Notes: generated by a model not told the origin, from the letters alone. A stretch of DNA of 46,718 nt from Streptomyces humi (GCF_001005085.2 NZ_LBMU02000056.1:1-46718), one strand, 5' to 3'. Shown: positions 22,450 to 31,497, numbered from the stretch's first letter. Translations and numbers: made by a program.

Positions 22450-23679
22450 TCACCCGTCGCAGTCGAGGCTCGCCAGGTCGACGGCGTCGGCCATGGCCTG
22501 CATTCCCTTGTCGTTGGGGTGGATGTGGTCGCCGCTGTCGAGGAACGGCAGCATCCGCGCCTGGTCGTAGGGGCTGCGCAGGATCCGGTCGAAGTCGGTG
22601 ACCGCGTCGACCTCCCCGCTGGTGCGGATGTACTGGTTGACCTCCTGGCGGACGGCCTCCCCGGCCTGGTCCCACTCCGGCCAGCCCTCGAAGGGCCCGA
22701 CGGTCGAGGCGACCACGCACTTGCCGGCCGCGTGCGCCCGCCGGACGATCTCGCGGTACCCGGCGATCAGGTCGGCCGCGGTGACCCCGGTGTGCGCCTT
22801 GATGTCGTTGACCCCCTCGAAGAGGAAGACGGTACGCACCCCGGGCTGGCTCAGCACGTCGCGGTCCAGCCGGTGCAGGGCGGCCTGCCCGGCGCCGTCC
22901 GCGAGGACCTGGTTCCCGGAGATGCCCTCGTCGGCGACGCCCTTGACCTCGGTGTGCGCCTTCTGGAGCCGGCGGGCGAGGTAGTCGGGCCAGCGGCGGT
23001 TGAGGTCGGTGGTGGACGCCCAGCCGTCGGTGATGGAGTCACCGAGCGCCACCACGGCCCCGGTGGCCGGGTCCGACGGCCGTACCGAGACCGAGTCCAG
23101 GTACCACCAGGAACCGGTGGTCTCGGTCCAGTCGGCGGCGCTCTCCTCGGCCGTGTGGTCGCCCTGGGTGACGTAGGAGGTCTGCATGGCCATCCCGTGG
23201 CCGGTGGCCGGACCGGCCGCGTCCGGGCTGTGCAGGCTGACGACCAGGTCGCTGCCGGCCGGCAGGCTGCCGGGCAGCGGGTCGCTCCAGGCGGTGGCGC
23301 CCGCCGGCACGGTGACCGTGCGGGCGCCGTCGAAGGTGAGCCGCCTGTTGCTGCCCGGCTCCAGGGCGGCGCCCTGGCGCTCCAGACCGGCGTAGACGCT
23401 GTCCAGGGTCAGCGGCCGGTCGCCGAAGGCGTTCGAGAGCCGTACCCGCAGGCCGCTGCCGGCGGCGCTGGTGTGCACGACCAGCCGGTAGCCGCGGTCG
23501 GCGGTGCCCTGGCCCATCCGGTCTGCGGCGGCCCCCCAGGTGACGACGTCGTGCCGGGCCGCAGCGCCCTGAGCCGGAGGTTTCGACGCGGGGGTCGCCC
23601 GGGCGGGCCCGGTCTGACAGGCGACGGACGTGAGCAGGACGGCGGTGAGGGCGACGGCCCGCGCGAACCGGCCGGTCAC
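22450..23679 (-). CDS. Secreted SGNH/GDSL hydrolase (probable carbohydrate esterase)
   Basis: A 409-residue exported esterase. The N terminus is a signal peptide with a possible lipobox (TSVAC). An N-terminal beta domain is followed by the SGNH domain: GDSITDG (catalytic Ser), GISGNQVL, GVNDIK and DHIHPNDKG (Asp and His). Relatives remove acetyl groups from plant polysaccharides. The GTG start at 23679 shares GTGA with the stop of the glycosidase gene upstream, so translation is coupled. In this context it probably deacetylates the glycan that the two glycosidases trim. Confidence 0.88.
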   Translation of the reverse strand: MTGRFARAVALTAVLLTSVACQTGPARATPASKPPAQGAAARHDVVTWGAAADRMGQGTADRGYRLVVHTSAAGSGLRVRLSNAFGDRPLTLDSVYAGLERQGAALEPGSNRRLTFDGARTVTVPAGATAWSDPLPGSLPAGSDLVVSLHSPDAAGPATGHGMAMQTSYVTQGDHTAEESAADWTETTGSWWYLDSVSVRPSDPATGAVVALGDSITDGWASTTDLNRRWPDYLARRLQKAHTEVKGVADEGISGNQVLADGAGQAALHRLDRDVLSQPGVRTVFLFEGVNDIKAHTGVTAADLIAGYREIVRRAHAAGKCVVASTVGPFEGWPEWDQAGEAVRQEVNQYIRTSGEVDAVTDFDRILRSPYDQARMLPFLDSGDHIHPNDKGMQAMADAVDLASLDCDG

Positions 23680-26021
23680 CGCGCGAAGTCCCGCAACGTG
23701 ACGGACTGGCCGGGACGCAGCGTGACCGTCCGTGCGGTGTTTCCGTGGACGACCGTGGTGGTACGGCCGCCGACGCTGCGGATCCGGGCCTCGGTGGGCC
23801 TGCCGTCGCGCCAGCTCAGGTCGACGACGAAGCCGCCGCGGGCGCCCGCGCCGGTGACCTGGCCGGAGGCGGCCCAGGCGGCGGGGAGGGCCGGCAGGAG
23901 CTCCAGGTGGCCGGGCCGGGAGTACAGCAGCATCTCCAGGACGGCGGCCGGGGTGCCGAAGTTCGCGTCGATCTGGAAGATGCCCCGGCCCCCTCCCATG
24001 TCCATGATGTCGAAGAGGTTCGACGCGCTGCCGTTGCTGCCGTTCGCCGACGGCTTCAGGTTGTTGACGACGAGCTGGTAGGCCTTCTCCCCGTTCTTCA
24101 GCCGGGCCCAGCACAGGCTGCGCCAGGCGTTGGACCAGCCGTAGCTGTCCATGCCGCGGGCGGTCAGGAGGGCCGTCGCGCCGTCGAGGATGTCCTTGGG
24201 CGTGGAGCCGTCCGGGCGGATCCGGTCGCCGGGGAAGAGGTTGATCAGCGGCGAGAGGTGGCGGTGGGTGGTCTCGCCGAGGTTGTCCGGGGACATCCAC
24301 TCCTCCAGCCAGCCGGTCTTGGGGCTCACCACCGGCAGGTAGAGGCGGTCCCGGAGCTTGCCGACGGCGCCCGCGTATCCAGCATCCCTCTTCAGCTCGG
24401 CGGCCGCAGCGCGGAAGTTCCCGAACAGGATCCACACGAGTTCCTGGGCGTAGGTGATGCCCTTGGCGTCCAGCGGCCCCTGTTCCGGCGACCAGTCGCT
24501 GTCCGCGATCAGCACCTCCCTGCCGTCGTCCAGGGTGGTGGTGAGCAGCCGCGCCTCCCAGAACTCGCAGGCGCCCTTGAGGAGGGGGTAGATCTTCTCC
24601 AGGTGGGCGCGGGATCCGGTGAACTCGTAGTGCTCCCACAGGCTCTGGCACAGCCAGGCGTTGCCCGCCGGGTGCCACCACCAGCCACCGCCGCCGAACG
24701 GGTTGGTGGAGATGGCGATGGTCCAGCCGGCCACCTTGCCCCGGGAGTTGCGGTAGCGGTTGCGGGAGTCCTGGAAGAGCCGCCGGGTGGTGTCCGTCCA
24801 GGACGGCAGCTGGTCGACGCAGTAGTCGGTGAAGGCGTCGAAGCACTGCGACAGGCCCAGCCGGTCGGCCATCCAGTAGTTCATCTGGAGGTTGATGTCG
24901 GTGTGGTAGTCGCCCATCCAGTCCGGGTCGTTGCCGTCCAGCCAGAGTCCCTGGAGGCCCGTCGGCAGACTGTCGCGCGATCCCGCGATCATCAGGTACC
25001 GGCCGAACTGGGCGTAGGTGGCCTCGAGTTCGGGGTCGGGGTCGCCGGTGGCGGCGCGGGCCTGGACGCGCGCCCAGGTGTCCAGCTCCCGCTGCTCGGC
25101 GGTGGACCTGCCGAGGGACAGGTCGAACTGGCCGAACAGGGCGCGGTGGTCGGCGGCGTGGGTGCGCAGCAGCGAGTCGGCCGAGTGCCGGGCGGCGGCC
25201 CTGGCCTTGCCGCGGGCCAGCGCCAGCGGGTCGAGGGACGGGTCGCGGTAGCCGGCGGCCGCGTCCGGCGCGTAGTCGGTGCCGCCGCTGAGGACGACGG
25301 TCAGCTCCCGGCAGTCGGTGAAGCTGATGTGCGAACCGCTCACCCGGACGCTGCCGCCGGTGCCGTACGCCTTGACCGCGGCACCGTACCTGAGCCCGTT
25401 GGCGAAGGACCCGGCGAACGACTCGGCGGTGCCGCCGGTCTCCCCATGGGTGCCCTCCAGGGTGACGGTGCCGGTGTAGCGCCCGCCGCCGTCCTGGCCG
25501 AGGTGCAGCACGATCACGTCGTCCGGGCGGCTGGCGAACACCTGCCGCCGGTACGTCACCCCGGAGCGGACGTACGACGCCTCGACCACGCCGTTGTCGA
25601 GGTCGAGGGTACGGCGGTAGTCGGAGACGGCGCCCAGGTCGTGGTCCGGGATCTCCACGGTGAGCCGGGCGAGCAGGGTCAGCGAGCCGAAGTCGGCCCT
25701 GCCGTAGGGGAACTGGCCGTCGGAGTCGAGGGTGTCGTTGAGCCCGCCGGTCCACAGGGTGGCGTCGGTGACGAGGAGGAGCTCACGCCCGGAGTCGTTG
25801 CCCGCTAGGGCGCCGAGCCGGCCGTTGCCGACCGGCAGACCCTGCGTGATCATCGACCCGTCGTCGGCGGGCGCCTGCCACCAGAGCCGGTGCCGGGGCG
25901 CGGCGAGTGGTTCGGTGGAGCGCTGCGGGGCGGCGGAGGCACTGAAGGAGGGAAGCCCGGCGAGAGCGCCGGTGGCCGCGGCGAGAGCGAGGAAGTGCCG
26001 TCTGCTGGGATGGTTTTCCAT
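23676..26021 (-). CDS. GH95-type glycoside hydrolase (alpha-L-fucosidase family)
   Basis: A 781-residue secreted enzyme with a Tat signal (SRRHFLALAAATGALAG). The layout is an N-terminal beta domain, an (alpha/alpha)6 barrel and a C-terminal beta domain, as in GH95. Motifs seen are HTDINLQMNYW, which matches the paired Asn site, SPEQGPLDAKGITYAQELVW with the acidic catalytic region, and IDANFGTPAAVLEMLLYS. GH95 enzymes cleave alpha-1,2-L-fucose or alpha-L-galactose, so L-fucose or L-galactose is the expected product. The start is ATG at 26021. A dispersed repeat lies upstream between it and the alpha-galactosidase gene. Confidence 0.9.
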   Translation of the reverse strand: MENHPSRRHFLALAAATGALAGLPSFSASAAPQRSTEPLAAPRHRLWWQAPADDGSMITQGLPVGNGRLGALAGNDSGRELLLVTDATLWTGGLNDTLDSDGQFPYGRADFGSLTLLARLTVEIPDHDLGAVSDYRRTLDLDNGVVEASYVRSGVTYRRQVFASRPDDVIVLHLGQDGGGRYTGTVTLEGTHGETGGTAESFAGSFANGLRYGAAVKAYGTGGSVRVSGSHISFTDCRELTVVLSGGTDYAPDAAAGYRDPSLDPLALARGKARAAARHSADSLLRTHAADHRALFGQFDLSLGRSTAEQRELDTWARVQARAATGDPDPELEATYAQFGRYLMIAGSRDSLPTGLQGLWLDGNDPDWMGDYHTDINLQMNYWMADRLGLSQCFDAFTDYCVDQLPSWTDTTRRLFQDSRNRYRNSRGKVAGWTIAISTNPFGGGGWWWHPAGNAWLCQSLWEHYEFTGSRAHLEKIYPLLKGACEFWEARLLTTTLDDGREVLIADSDWSPEQGPLDAKGITYAQELVWILFGNFRAAAAELKRDAGYAGAVGKLRDRLYLPVVSPKTGWLEEWMSPDNLGETTHRHLSPLINLFPGDRIRPDGSTPKDILDGATALLTARGMDSYGWSNAWRSLCWARLKNGEKAYQLVVNNLKPSANGSNGSASNLFDIMDMGGGRGIFQIDANFGTPAAVLEMLLYSRPGHLELLPALPAAWAASGQVTGAGARGGFVVDLSWRDGRPTEARIRSVGGRTTTVVHGNTARTVTLRPGQSVTLRDFAR

Positions 26022-26046
26022 GGGTTCCAATCCAACGTCCGAGGAG

Positions 26047-26127
26047 AAGCGCCCGTCAGGGGCGCTGGGGGTGCCCCCGGCCGGAGGCTGGGGGAGGAAC
26101 TGCGCGACCAGCCCCCACCGGCCCGCA
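26047..26127 (-). repeat. Dispersed Streptomyces-type repeat, copy 2
   Basis: This 81-bp element is the reverse-orientation partner of the copy at 4644-4725. It lies between two same-strand glycosidase genes, so its hairpin would sit inside any shared transcript. It may weaken read-through from the alpha-galactosidase gene into the GH95 gene. Confidence 0.75.
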
Positions 26128-26156
26128 GTTCCCGGACTACGCACTCACCCAGGTCA

Positions 26157-27977
26157 CTACCGGGGCGACTTCGGCACGTCGATCCGGTCGACGTCCGGCG
26201 CGTACCCCGACCCGCTGTCGAAGCTGATCGTGTTGGCACCGGCCTTCAGGGTCACCGGGACACTCACGGTCGAAACCGTCCCCCAGTCCCCGGTCGAGGG
26301 GAACTTGTGACCGGTCCCGTTCCCGGAGTTGGCCGAGACGGTGGCCGACCGGGAGTCACCGCTGATGTACGCGATCTTGACCAGGTACGTGCCGGCCTTG
26401 TCGACGACGACGTCGTTGAAGGTGAGCTTGCCGCCCTGGTAGAGGTTGCCGACCTTCTTCTGCCCGGAGCAGGCGTCGCACCCGGCGACGGAGGCGTTGC
26501 CGCCGAGGGTGTTGCCGCTCGCCTCGGCCTCGTACCCGGTCGACGCCAGCGCGCTGCCCTTCGGCGTCACGGTGAACAGCCGCGAGCCGTGGGCCGGCAG
26601 CGCCTCGGTGATCTTGTTCTGGAAGCTGCCCAGGTTCTCGTGGTTCCACAGGTCGCGCACCGAGGCCTTGCCGGTGAAGCCCAGCGCCGTCCAGTCGGCC
26701 GTGACCGCCGAGGGCGAGCCGGCGAGATTGAACAGGGCGACCGTGTACGTGCCGTCGGCGTTCTTCGCGGCCCAGACCTGCTGCGGGTCGGACGGGGTGA
26801 CCGGCCGGGCCGGCGGGTTGTCGCTCTGGTCGATGCCGATGACCTCGCGGTTGGTGAGCAGCGAGAGACCGTAGTCGTCGAGCTTGGTCATGTCGTCGCC
26901 GGTGAACAGCGGGGACTTGGCGATGGCCCACAGGGTGGCGTAGCTCTGCCGTTCGGCCTTGGTGAGGCCGTCCATCGCGCCGTTGCCGACGTCGAGGGAG
27001 TCGAGGTCGTTCCAGCCGCCGGGGCCCGCCTTGCCGGTCCAGGCCGGGGTGTCGTCCCAGCGGTCGTCGACCGAGTTCTCCCAGCTGACCAGGGTGTTGC
27101 AGTAGCACTCGACGTCGGTGTCGATGCGCCAGCCGTTGGTGTACTTCTGCCAGTCGGCGGCGTGCCCGTAGTCCAGGGACCAGGAGGCCTCCAGGTGGAT
27201 CGGGCGGCCGGTGCCGGCGATCGCCTTGTGCCAGGCGGCGACGTCGGCGACGTTGTCGTACTGGTCGCCGCTCTTGCCCGAGCCGGGGCCGACGCCGTCG
27301 AGCTTGAGGAAGTCATAGCCCCAGCCGGCTATCAACTGTGCCTGGGAGTCTATGTACTTCTGCGCGCACGGCCGGTCGAAGTCGATCTTGTAGGAGCTGT
27401 CCCAGCCGTTGGTGGTGCGCAGGTCCGGGTAGACGATGTCGGCGGTGGTGCAGCCCTCGGCGTTCCAGACGGGGGTCTTCCCGTCGCCGTAGGCGCCCTT
27501 CTCCAGGCCGGCCGGCAGGTAGATGCCGGCCTTCAGGCCCTTGGCGTGGATGCGGTCGGCGACGGCCTTCATGCCGCTGGGGAAGCGGGCCGGGTCGGCC
27601 TTCTGACGGCCGTACTCGTCGTAGCCCTGCTTCCAGTTCCAGTCCATCCACCAGCCGGCGTCGATGTTGACGTGGTCGTAGCCGTACTGCTTCAGCTTGC
27701 TCGCCAGGGCGTCGGTCTGCTTGAGGACGTTGGCCTCGGTGAGGTAGCTGTAGTCGCCCTTGTCGTTGAGACCGGGGTACTTGGAGGACTGCATGCTCCA
27801 ACTGGACCAGCCCATGTAGGGCTTGGCTGCGATCGGGGCGGAGGCCTGGGCGGGGGCCTGGGCCGGGCTCTGGGCCTCGGCGGCGGGCACCGCGGACGCG
27901 AAGGCCGCGGTCAGCGCCAGTACGAGGACGGTTCTCAGCCCGCGTGCGGGCAGGACGGAGTGTGCAGGTGACCGCAT
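26157..27977 (-). CDS. GH27 alpha-galactosidase with carbohydrate-binding module
   Basis: A 606-residue secreted enzyme. The signal peptide ends near AEAQS. The GH27 barrel follows (KPYMGWSSWSMQ, YDHVNIDAGWW). The nucleophile Asp is in YDFLKLDGVG and the acid/base Asp is in GWRIDTDVEC. After a beta-sandwich domain, the last 125 or so residues (from YEAEASGNTLGGNA) look like a CBM35-type module. GH27 releases terminal alpha-D-galactose from plant galactans and related glycans. The start is ATG at 27977 with AGGAGGG just upstream. It is 30 bases downstream of the ROK gene, so they probably share a transcript. Confidence 0.92.
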   Translation of the reverse strand: MRSPAHSVLPARGLRTVLVLALTAAFASAVPAAEAQSPAQAPAQASAPIAAKPYMGWSSWSMQSSKYPGLNDKGDYSYLTEANVLKQTDALASKLKQYGYDHVNIDAGWWMDWNWKQGYDEYGRQKADPARFPSGMKAVADRIHAKGLKAGIYLPAGLEKGAYGDGKTPVWNAEGCTTADIVYPDLRTTNGWDSSYKIDFDRPCAQKYIDSQAQLIAGWGYDFLKLDGVGPGSGKSGDQYDNVADVAAWHKAIAGTGRPIHLEASWSLDYGHAADWQKYTNGWRIDTDVECYCNTLVSWENSVDDRWDDTPAWTGKAGPGGWNDLDSLDVGNGAMDGLTKAERQSYATLWAIAKSPLFTGDDMTKLDDYGLSLLTNREVIGIDQSDNPPARPVTPSDPQQVWAAKNADGTYTVALFNLAGSPSAVTADWTALGFTGKASVRDLWNHENLGSFQNKITEALPAHGSRLFTVTPKGSALASTGYEAEASGNTLGGNASVAGCDACSGQKKVGNLYQGGKLTFNDVVVDKAGTYLVKIAYISGDSRSATVSANSGNGTGHKFPSTGDWGTVSTVSVPVTLKAGANTISFDSGSGYAPDVDRIDVPKSPR

Positions 27978-28007
27978 GGGCCCTCCTGGTTCGGGGTCTT
28001 GGGCGGC

Positions 28008-29192
28008 TCAGCCCTGAGGGGTGGGAGAGGACGTGATGAAGGACTGGATCGCGGCGGCCGCGGCCCCGCGGGCCCACTCCTCGAAGGCGAGTGGGCGGGT
28101 CTGTACGTCGCACCGCGCGGCGGAGCCGAAGGCCGCCGCGGTGAACGAGTCGAGGATGTGCTCGGCGAAGAGGTCGTAGGCGGCGAGTCCCTCGCCCGAG
28201 ATGATCACGCGTTCCGGGCCGAAGAGGTTGGCCACGGTCGCGATGCCCCGGCCGATGGCGTCGCCGGCCGCGGCGTACACCTCGCGGGCTCCGGCGACGC
28301 CTTCGTGGGCGAGGGCGGCCGCCTCGGCGGCGACGGCGACCGGGCGGCCCGTCACCTCCCGCATGCGGGAGACGATCGCGGCGTCCCCGGCGATCGCCTC
28401 CACGCAGCCGCGGTTGCCGCAGTGGCAGAGCGGTCCGGCCGGGTCGACGGCCACGTGCCCGATCTCCCCCGCCACCCCGTGCGCGCCCGCGACCACCCGG
28501 CCGTGGACGACCAGCCCGCAGCCGATGCCCGCGCCGACGGTCACCACGGCGAAGTCGGAGAGCCCGACCCCGGCGCCGAACCACTGCTCGGCGACGGTCA
28601 GGGCGCGCACGTCGTTGTCGACGACGACCGGCAGTCCGGTGGTCGTCGCGACGAGTTCGGCGAGGGCCACGTCGCGCCAGTCAAGGAAGGGCGAGTAGCG
28701 GACGACCCCTTCGGCGCGGTCCACGTCGCCGGAGACGGCGATGCCGAGGCCGAGCACGGGGGCGCCGAAGTCCTCGGCCTCGGCACGCAGTTCGTGGGTG
28801 AGTTCGGCGACGGAGGTCAGGACGGCCTTGGCGGCACGGTCGGTGACGGGGAGCCGGCGGGCCAGCCTGATCCGGCAGCAGAGGTCGGTGAGGACCGCTA
28901 TGACCTCGTCGCCGGTGACCTTGACACCGATGAACAGCGCGCGTCCACCGTCGACCCGCACCAGGTTGGCGGGGCGCCCGAGGGTGGGCCGGGCCTCGCC
29001 GTCGGCGTCCTCGGCCAGGTATCCGGCCGCCAGCAGCGGACGGACGGCCTTGGTCACGGCGGCCGGCGACAGGCCGGCCCGGCGGGCCGCCTCCAGCCGG
29101 GTGAGGGGGCCGTGGGACAGCACCGTGGTGAAGATCTGCGAGACGGCCGGCGTATGGGCCGGAAACGTTTCGGCACTGGTGGTGAAGCGCAT
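28008..29192 (-). CDS. ROK-family transcriptional regulator
   Basis: A 394-residue ROK repressor. The winged helix reads GPLTRLEAARRAGLSPAAVTKAVRPLLAAGYL (about residues 27-58). The ROK ATPase-like domain carries GIGCGLVVHGRV, and the zinc-type cysteine motif CHCGNRGCVEA. Sugars release such repressors from DNA. ATG at 29192 is chosen over the upstream TTG at 29228, because that TTG begins a TTGACA that fits a -35 box. The transcript may be leaderless. It is the first gene of the glycosidase locus. Confidence 0.92.
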   Translation of the reverse strand: MRFTTSAETFPAHTPAVSQIFTTVLSHGPLTRLEAARRAGLSPAAVTKAVRPLLAAGYLAEDADGEARPTLGRPANLVRVDGGRALFIGVKVTGDEVIAVLTDLCCRIRLARRLPVTDRAAKAVLTSVAELTHELRAEAEDFGAPVLGLGIAVSGDVDRAEGVVRYSPFLDWRDVALAELVATTTGLPVVVDNDVRALTVAEQWFGAGVGLSDFAVVTVGAGIGCGLVVHGRVVAGAHGVAGEIGHVAVDPAGPLCHCGNRGCVEAIAGDAAIVSRMREVTGRPVAVAAEAAALAHEGVAGAREVYAAAGDAIGRGIATVANLFGPERVIISGEGLAAYDLFAEHILDSFTAAAFGSAARCDVQTRPLAFEEWARGAAAAAIQSFITSSPTPQG

Positions 29193-29199
29193 GGCCGGG

Positions 29200-29228
29200 A
29201 ACTTAGGTGGCTTATTTTCCGCTGTCAA
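29200..29228 (-). promoter_or_regulatory. Sigma-70-type promoter of the ROK gene, probably leaderless
   Basis: On the minus strand TTGACA (29228-29223) and TAAGTT (29205-29200) are separated by exactly 17 bases. The start codon ATG at 29192 begins 8 bases after the -10 box. Transcription would start at or next to the A of ATG, and no ribosome site is visible, so the message is probably leaderless. Confidence 0.65.
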
Positions 29229-29231
29229 TAA
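29212..29231. promoter_or_regulatory. Candidate ROK operator overlapping the promoter
   Basis: TTATT (29212-29216) and AATAA (29227-29231) form an inverted repeat. The element covers the -35 box and spacer, so bound repressor would block RNA polymerase. AT-rich arms of this kind resemble NagC/Mlc-type operators (TTATTT...AAATAA). Binding is inferred. Confidence 0.45.
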
Positions 29232-29357
29232 AAGAAACAGGAATCACCTGAAGGTTGACTGTGAGGTTCCAGTGGCCTTCAAATGGCGGGTGTGGTGGGG
29301 GCGTTGACCCGTGTTCCACCTGCCGGTCCGTCACACCTGTCCGCCCGTTCCGCCCGA

Positions 29358-29391
29358 TCCGGGTACCCGCCCCCCCGGCAGGGCACCCGGA
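29358..29391. terminator. Possible hairpin after the M4 protease gene
   Basis: Arms TCCGGGT (29358-29364) and ACCCGGA (29385-29391) surround a 20-base loop. The element lies just past the stop of the M4 protease gene at 29413. The loop is long and there is no T-run, so this is a weak call. The stretch 29232-29357 holds no gene that I can see. Confidence 0.35.
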
Positions 29392-29412
29392 CCAGCGGTT
29401 TCGGCGCGTCCG

Positions 29413-31188
29413 TCAGTGCCGGGCGGCCGGGGCGTCGGCAGCGGTCACGTTGACCGCGGCCCAGGCCTGGTCGACCGTGCGGTACTCGACGCTGCTCGCG
29501 CCGTAGAGGTCCTTGGCCGCCTTCAGCGTCGCCGTCCGGGCGTCGTGGAAGTCGGTCGAGGAGACCATGTACCGGGTCAGGGCGCGGTAGAAGACCGCCG
29601 TGGCCTTGGCGCGGCCGATGCCCTTGACCGTGGAGCCGTCGAAGGTGGGCGAGTCGTAGGTGGTGGCGCCGATGGTCTTGCGGCCGCTGCCCTCGGCGAG
29701 CAGGTAGAAGGCGTGCGAGGAGACGCCGGAGCCGGCGTGCACCTCGGCGTTCGCCACCTGGGGCGACCAGTAGTCGACGGTGCCTTCGAGGCGGTCGAGC
29801 GAGGGGTGGTCGAGACGGCGCAGGAACTTCTGCGCCAGGCCCAGCTTCTCGCCGACGAGGTAGTTCGGCGGGTTCTTCGGGTTGGCGGCGAAGAACTCCA
29901 CGCCCGAGCCGAAGATGTCGGCGAGCGACTCGTTGAGCGAGCCCGCCTCGCCGTACTGGTTGCCGTCCGAGTCGATCCGGGTCGGCTCCAGCTTCGCGGT
30001 GGCGTCCACCACGCCGTGGGTGAGTTCGTGGCCGGTGACGTCCAGGACGACCAGCGGCTTCTTTATCTGGTCGCCGTCCCCGTCGCCGTAGAGCATGCAG
30101 CCGCAGGGCGAGTCCCAGAAGGCGTTGCCGACCTTGTCGCCCCAGTGGACCATGGCGCGGGCGGGCTTGGAGTTGTTCGCTATGCCCTTGCGGCCGAAGG
30201 TCTTCTTGTAGAAGTCCAGGGTCTCGGTGATGCCGTACTGGGCGTCGGCGGCGGCGCTGCCCCGGCTGGTGGTGGTGCCGTTGCCCCAGCTGTCGGTGGT
30301 GCTGGTGAACTTGGCGCCCTTTCCGAAGCTCTCGGTGTCCCTGCCCTTGGCGTCCCGGGTCTCGGTGCCGTACCGGGTCGGGTCCTTGAGCAGGAAGCTC
30401 CGGCGGGCGGTCTGCGTGGTGGTGAGCGCGACCTTGCCGACGAAGAGGGACTTCCCGGTGCCGTGCGCGGTCGCCGGGTAGTGGGGCGCCGCGGCGGCGG
30501 ACGCGCCGGCGAGGGCCTGCGGGCGGGCGCCGGCGCCGGTGGCCGGGTCGAGGGTCTCGCCGCGCCGGCGGAGGGTCTCCAGCACCTTGGGCGAGAGGAA
30601 CTCGTCACTGTCGGGGGTGTTGCTGCGCACCTTGCCGGTGAGGGCGTCGACGACGACCGTGCTGGAGCCGCCCGCGCCGTCGACCGGCACCTGGTAGGCG
30701 AGGGCCGCGGCACCGTCGCGCGCGTCCACCACGAGTGCGGCGGTACCGGCCTCGCCGCCGGCGGCGGAGGCGGCCTTCTCCTCGGCCTGGCGGGCGGTCA
30801 GTCGCGCCGCGGTGGTGGCGGGTGCCACGGCGTGGTCGGCCGCGCGGGTGACACCCGTGTAGGCCAATTGACGGGAAAGATGAACGACCAGGTCGCCGCC
30901 GAGCACCGGCATCCCCCGGTGGGTCCGTTCGAAGCGGACGTGACGCGCGCCCTCGGGGTCGATCATCACGTCCTGGGCCCGGAGTTCGTCGCCGGCGCCG
31001 ACACCGGTCGCCGTCGAGTGGGCGAGGGCCGCGGCCCGGGCGGCCGCCGCCACCTGCGCGGTCGTCGTGACGGCGGTCGCCGGGTGCACCCCCGTGCCGG
31101 GACCGGCGAAGGCCGTACCGGCCAGGCCCGTGGCGGCCGTCGTCACGGCAACGGCGACCGCCACGCTGCGTATGTGCGCACTACGCAC
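29413..31188 (-). CDS. Secreted M4 (thermolysin-family) metallopeptidase
   Basis: A 591-residue zymogen. A signal peptide ends near AFAGP. An FTP/PepSY-type propeptide of about 190 residues precedes the catalytic domain. The zinc site HELTH (in VLDVTGHELTHGVVD) and the third ligand Glu in GSLNESLADIFG are intact. A downstream EVHAGSGVSSHAFYLLAEG segment completes the thermolysin fold. It resembles griselysin-type Streptomyces proteases. The start is GTG at 31188 with AAAGGA about 10 bases upstream. It is divergent from the serine hydrolase gene at 31498. Confidence 0.93.
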   Translation of the reverse strand: MRSAHIRSVAVAVAVTTAATGLAGTAFAGPGTGVHPATAVTTTAQVAAAARAAALAHSTATGVGAGDELRAQDVMIDPEGARHVRFERTHRGMPVLGGDLVVHLSRQLAYTGVTRAADHAVAPATTAARLTARQAEEKAASAAGGEAGTAALVVDARDGAAALAYQVPVDGAGGSSTVVVDALTGKVRSNTPDSDEFLSPKVLETLRRRGETLDPATGAGARPQALAGASAAAAPHYPATAHGTGKSLFVGKVALTTTQTARRSFLLKDPTRYGTETRDAKGRDTESFGKGAKFTSTTDSWGNGTTTSRGSAAADAQYGITETLDFYKKTFGRKGIANNSKPARAMVHWGDKVGNAFWDSPCGCMLYGDGDGDQIKKPLVVLDVTGHELTHGVVDATAKLEPTRIDSDGNQYGEAGSLNESLADIFGSGVEFFAANPKNPPNYLVGEKLGLAQKFLRRLDHPSLDRLEGTVDYWSPQVANAEVHAGSGVSSHAFYLLAEGSGRKTIGATTYDSPTFDGSTVKGIGRAKATAVFYRALTRYMVSSTDFHDARTATLKAAKDLYGASSVEYRTVDQAWAAVNVTAADAPAARH

Positions 31189-31497
31189 TGGTCAGGGTTC
31201 CTTTGTTCGGACGGCGACCGGCGTCACCGGCCGCCGTGCGGCATGGCGCCCTGGGACGCCAAAGGGGCTGGTCGGGCCCCGGACCGCAACCCTTCCGGAC
31301 GAGTCATGTCCATGTAAAGCGCGGTTCGTCGCTTTTCTTGCGTTTCATGGCAATACTTTGCGAATCCGCCTCGCACAGTGATCGCTGGGCGACCAACTGT
31401 GCGTCGGCTGTGGAGATGTGACGGGATGCGAGAAGGTTCCCCGAACCGGATGTGACCCATCTCGCATCGGAGACAGCACTGAGAGGAGCAGGGTCGG
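31189..31497. other. Intergenic region between divergent secreted-enzyme genes
   Basis: A 309-base stretch. It is AT-richer from 31310 to 31360 than its surroundings, and probably holds both promoters, but I could not assign a convincing -35/-10 pair on either strand. The only clear structure is the nested inverted repeat at 31425-31468. Confidence 0.4.
31425..31468 (+). promoter_or_regulatory. Nested inverted repeat upstream of the serine hydrolase gene
   Basis: Outer arms GATGCGAGA (31425-31433) and TCTCGCATC (31460-31468) are perfect. An inner hairpin with arms GGTTC (31435-31439) and GAACC (31443-31447) sits between them. The element ends 29 bases before the start codon, so it could be an operator or a 5' leader structure that shapes translation. 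Confidence 0.55.

Noticed and set aside
22450..25755. An 1101-codon frame that would fuse the SGNH hydrolase to a long N-terminal region
   Set aside because: The upstream part is antisense-like sequence over the GH95 gene in another frame. A signal peptide begins at 23679.
29193..29228. TTG at 29228 as start of the ROK protein
   Set aside because: The TTG is the first half of a TTGACA -35 box with correctly spaced -10, and the added residues are unlike the family.
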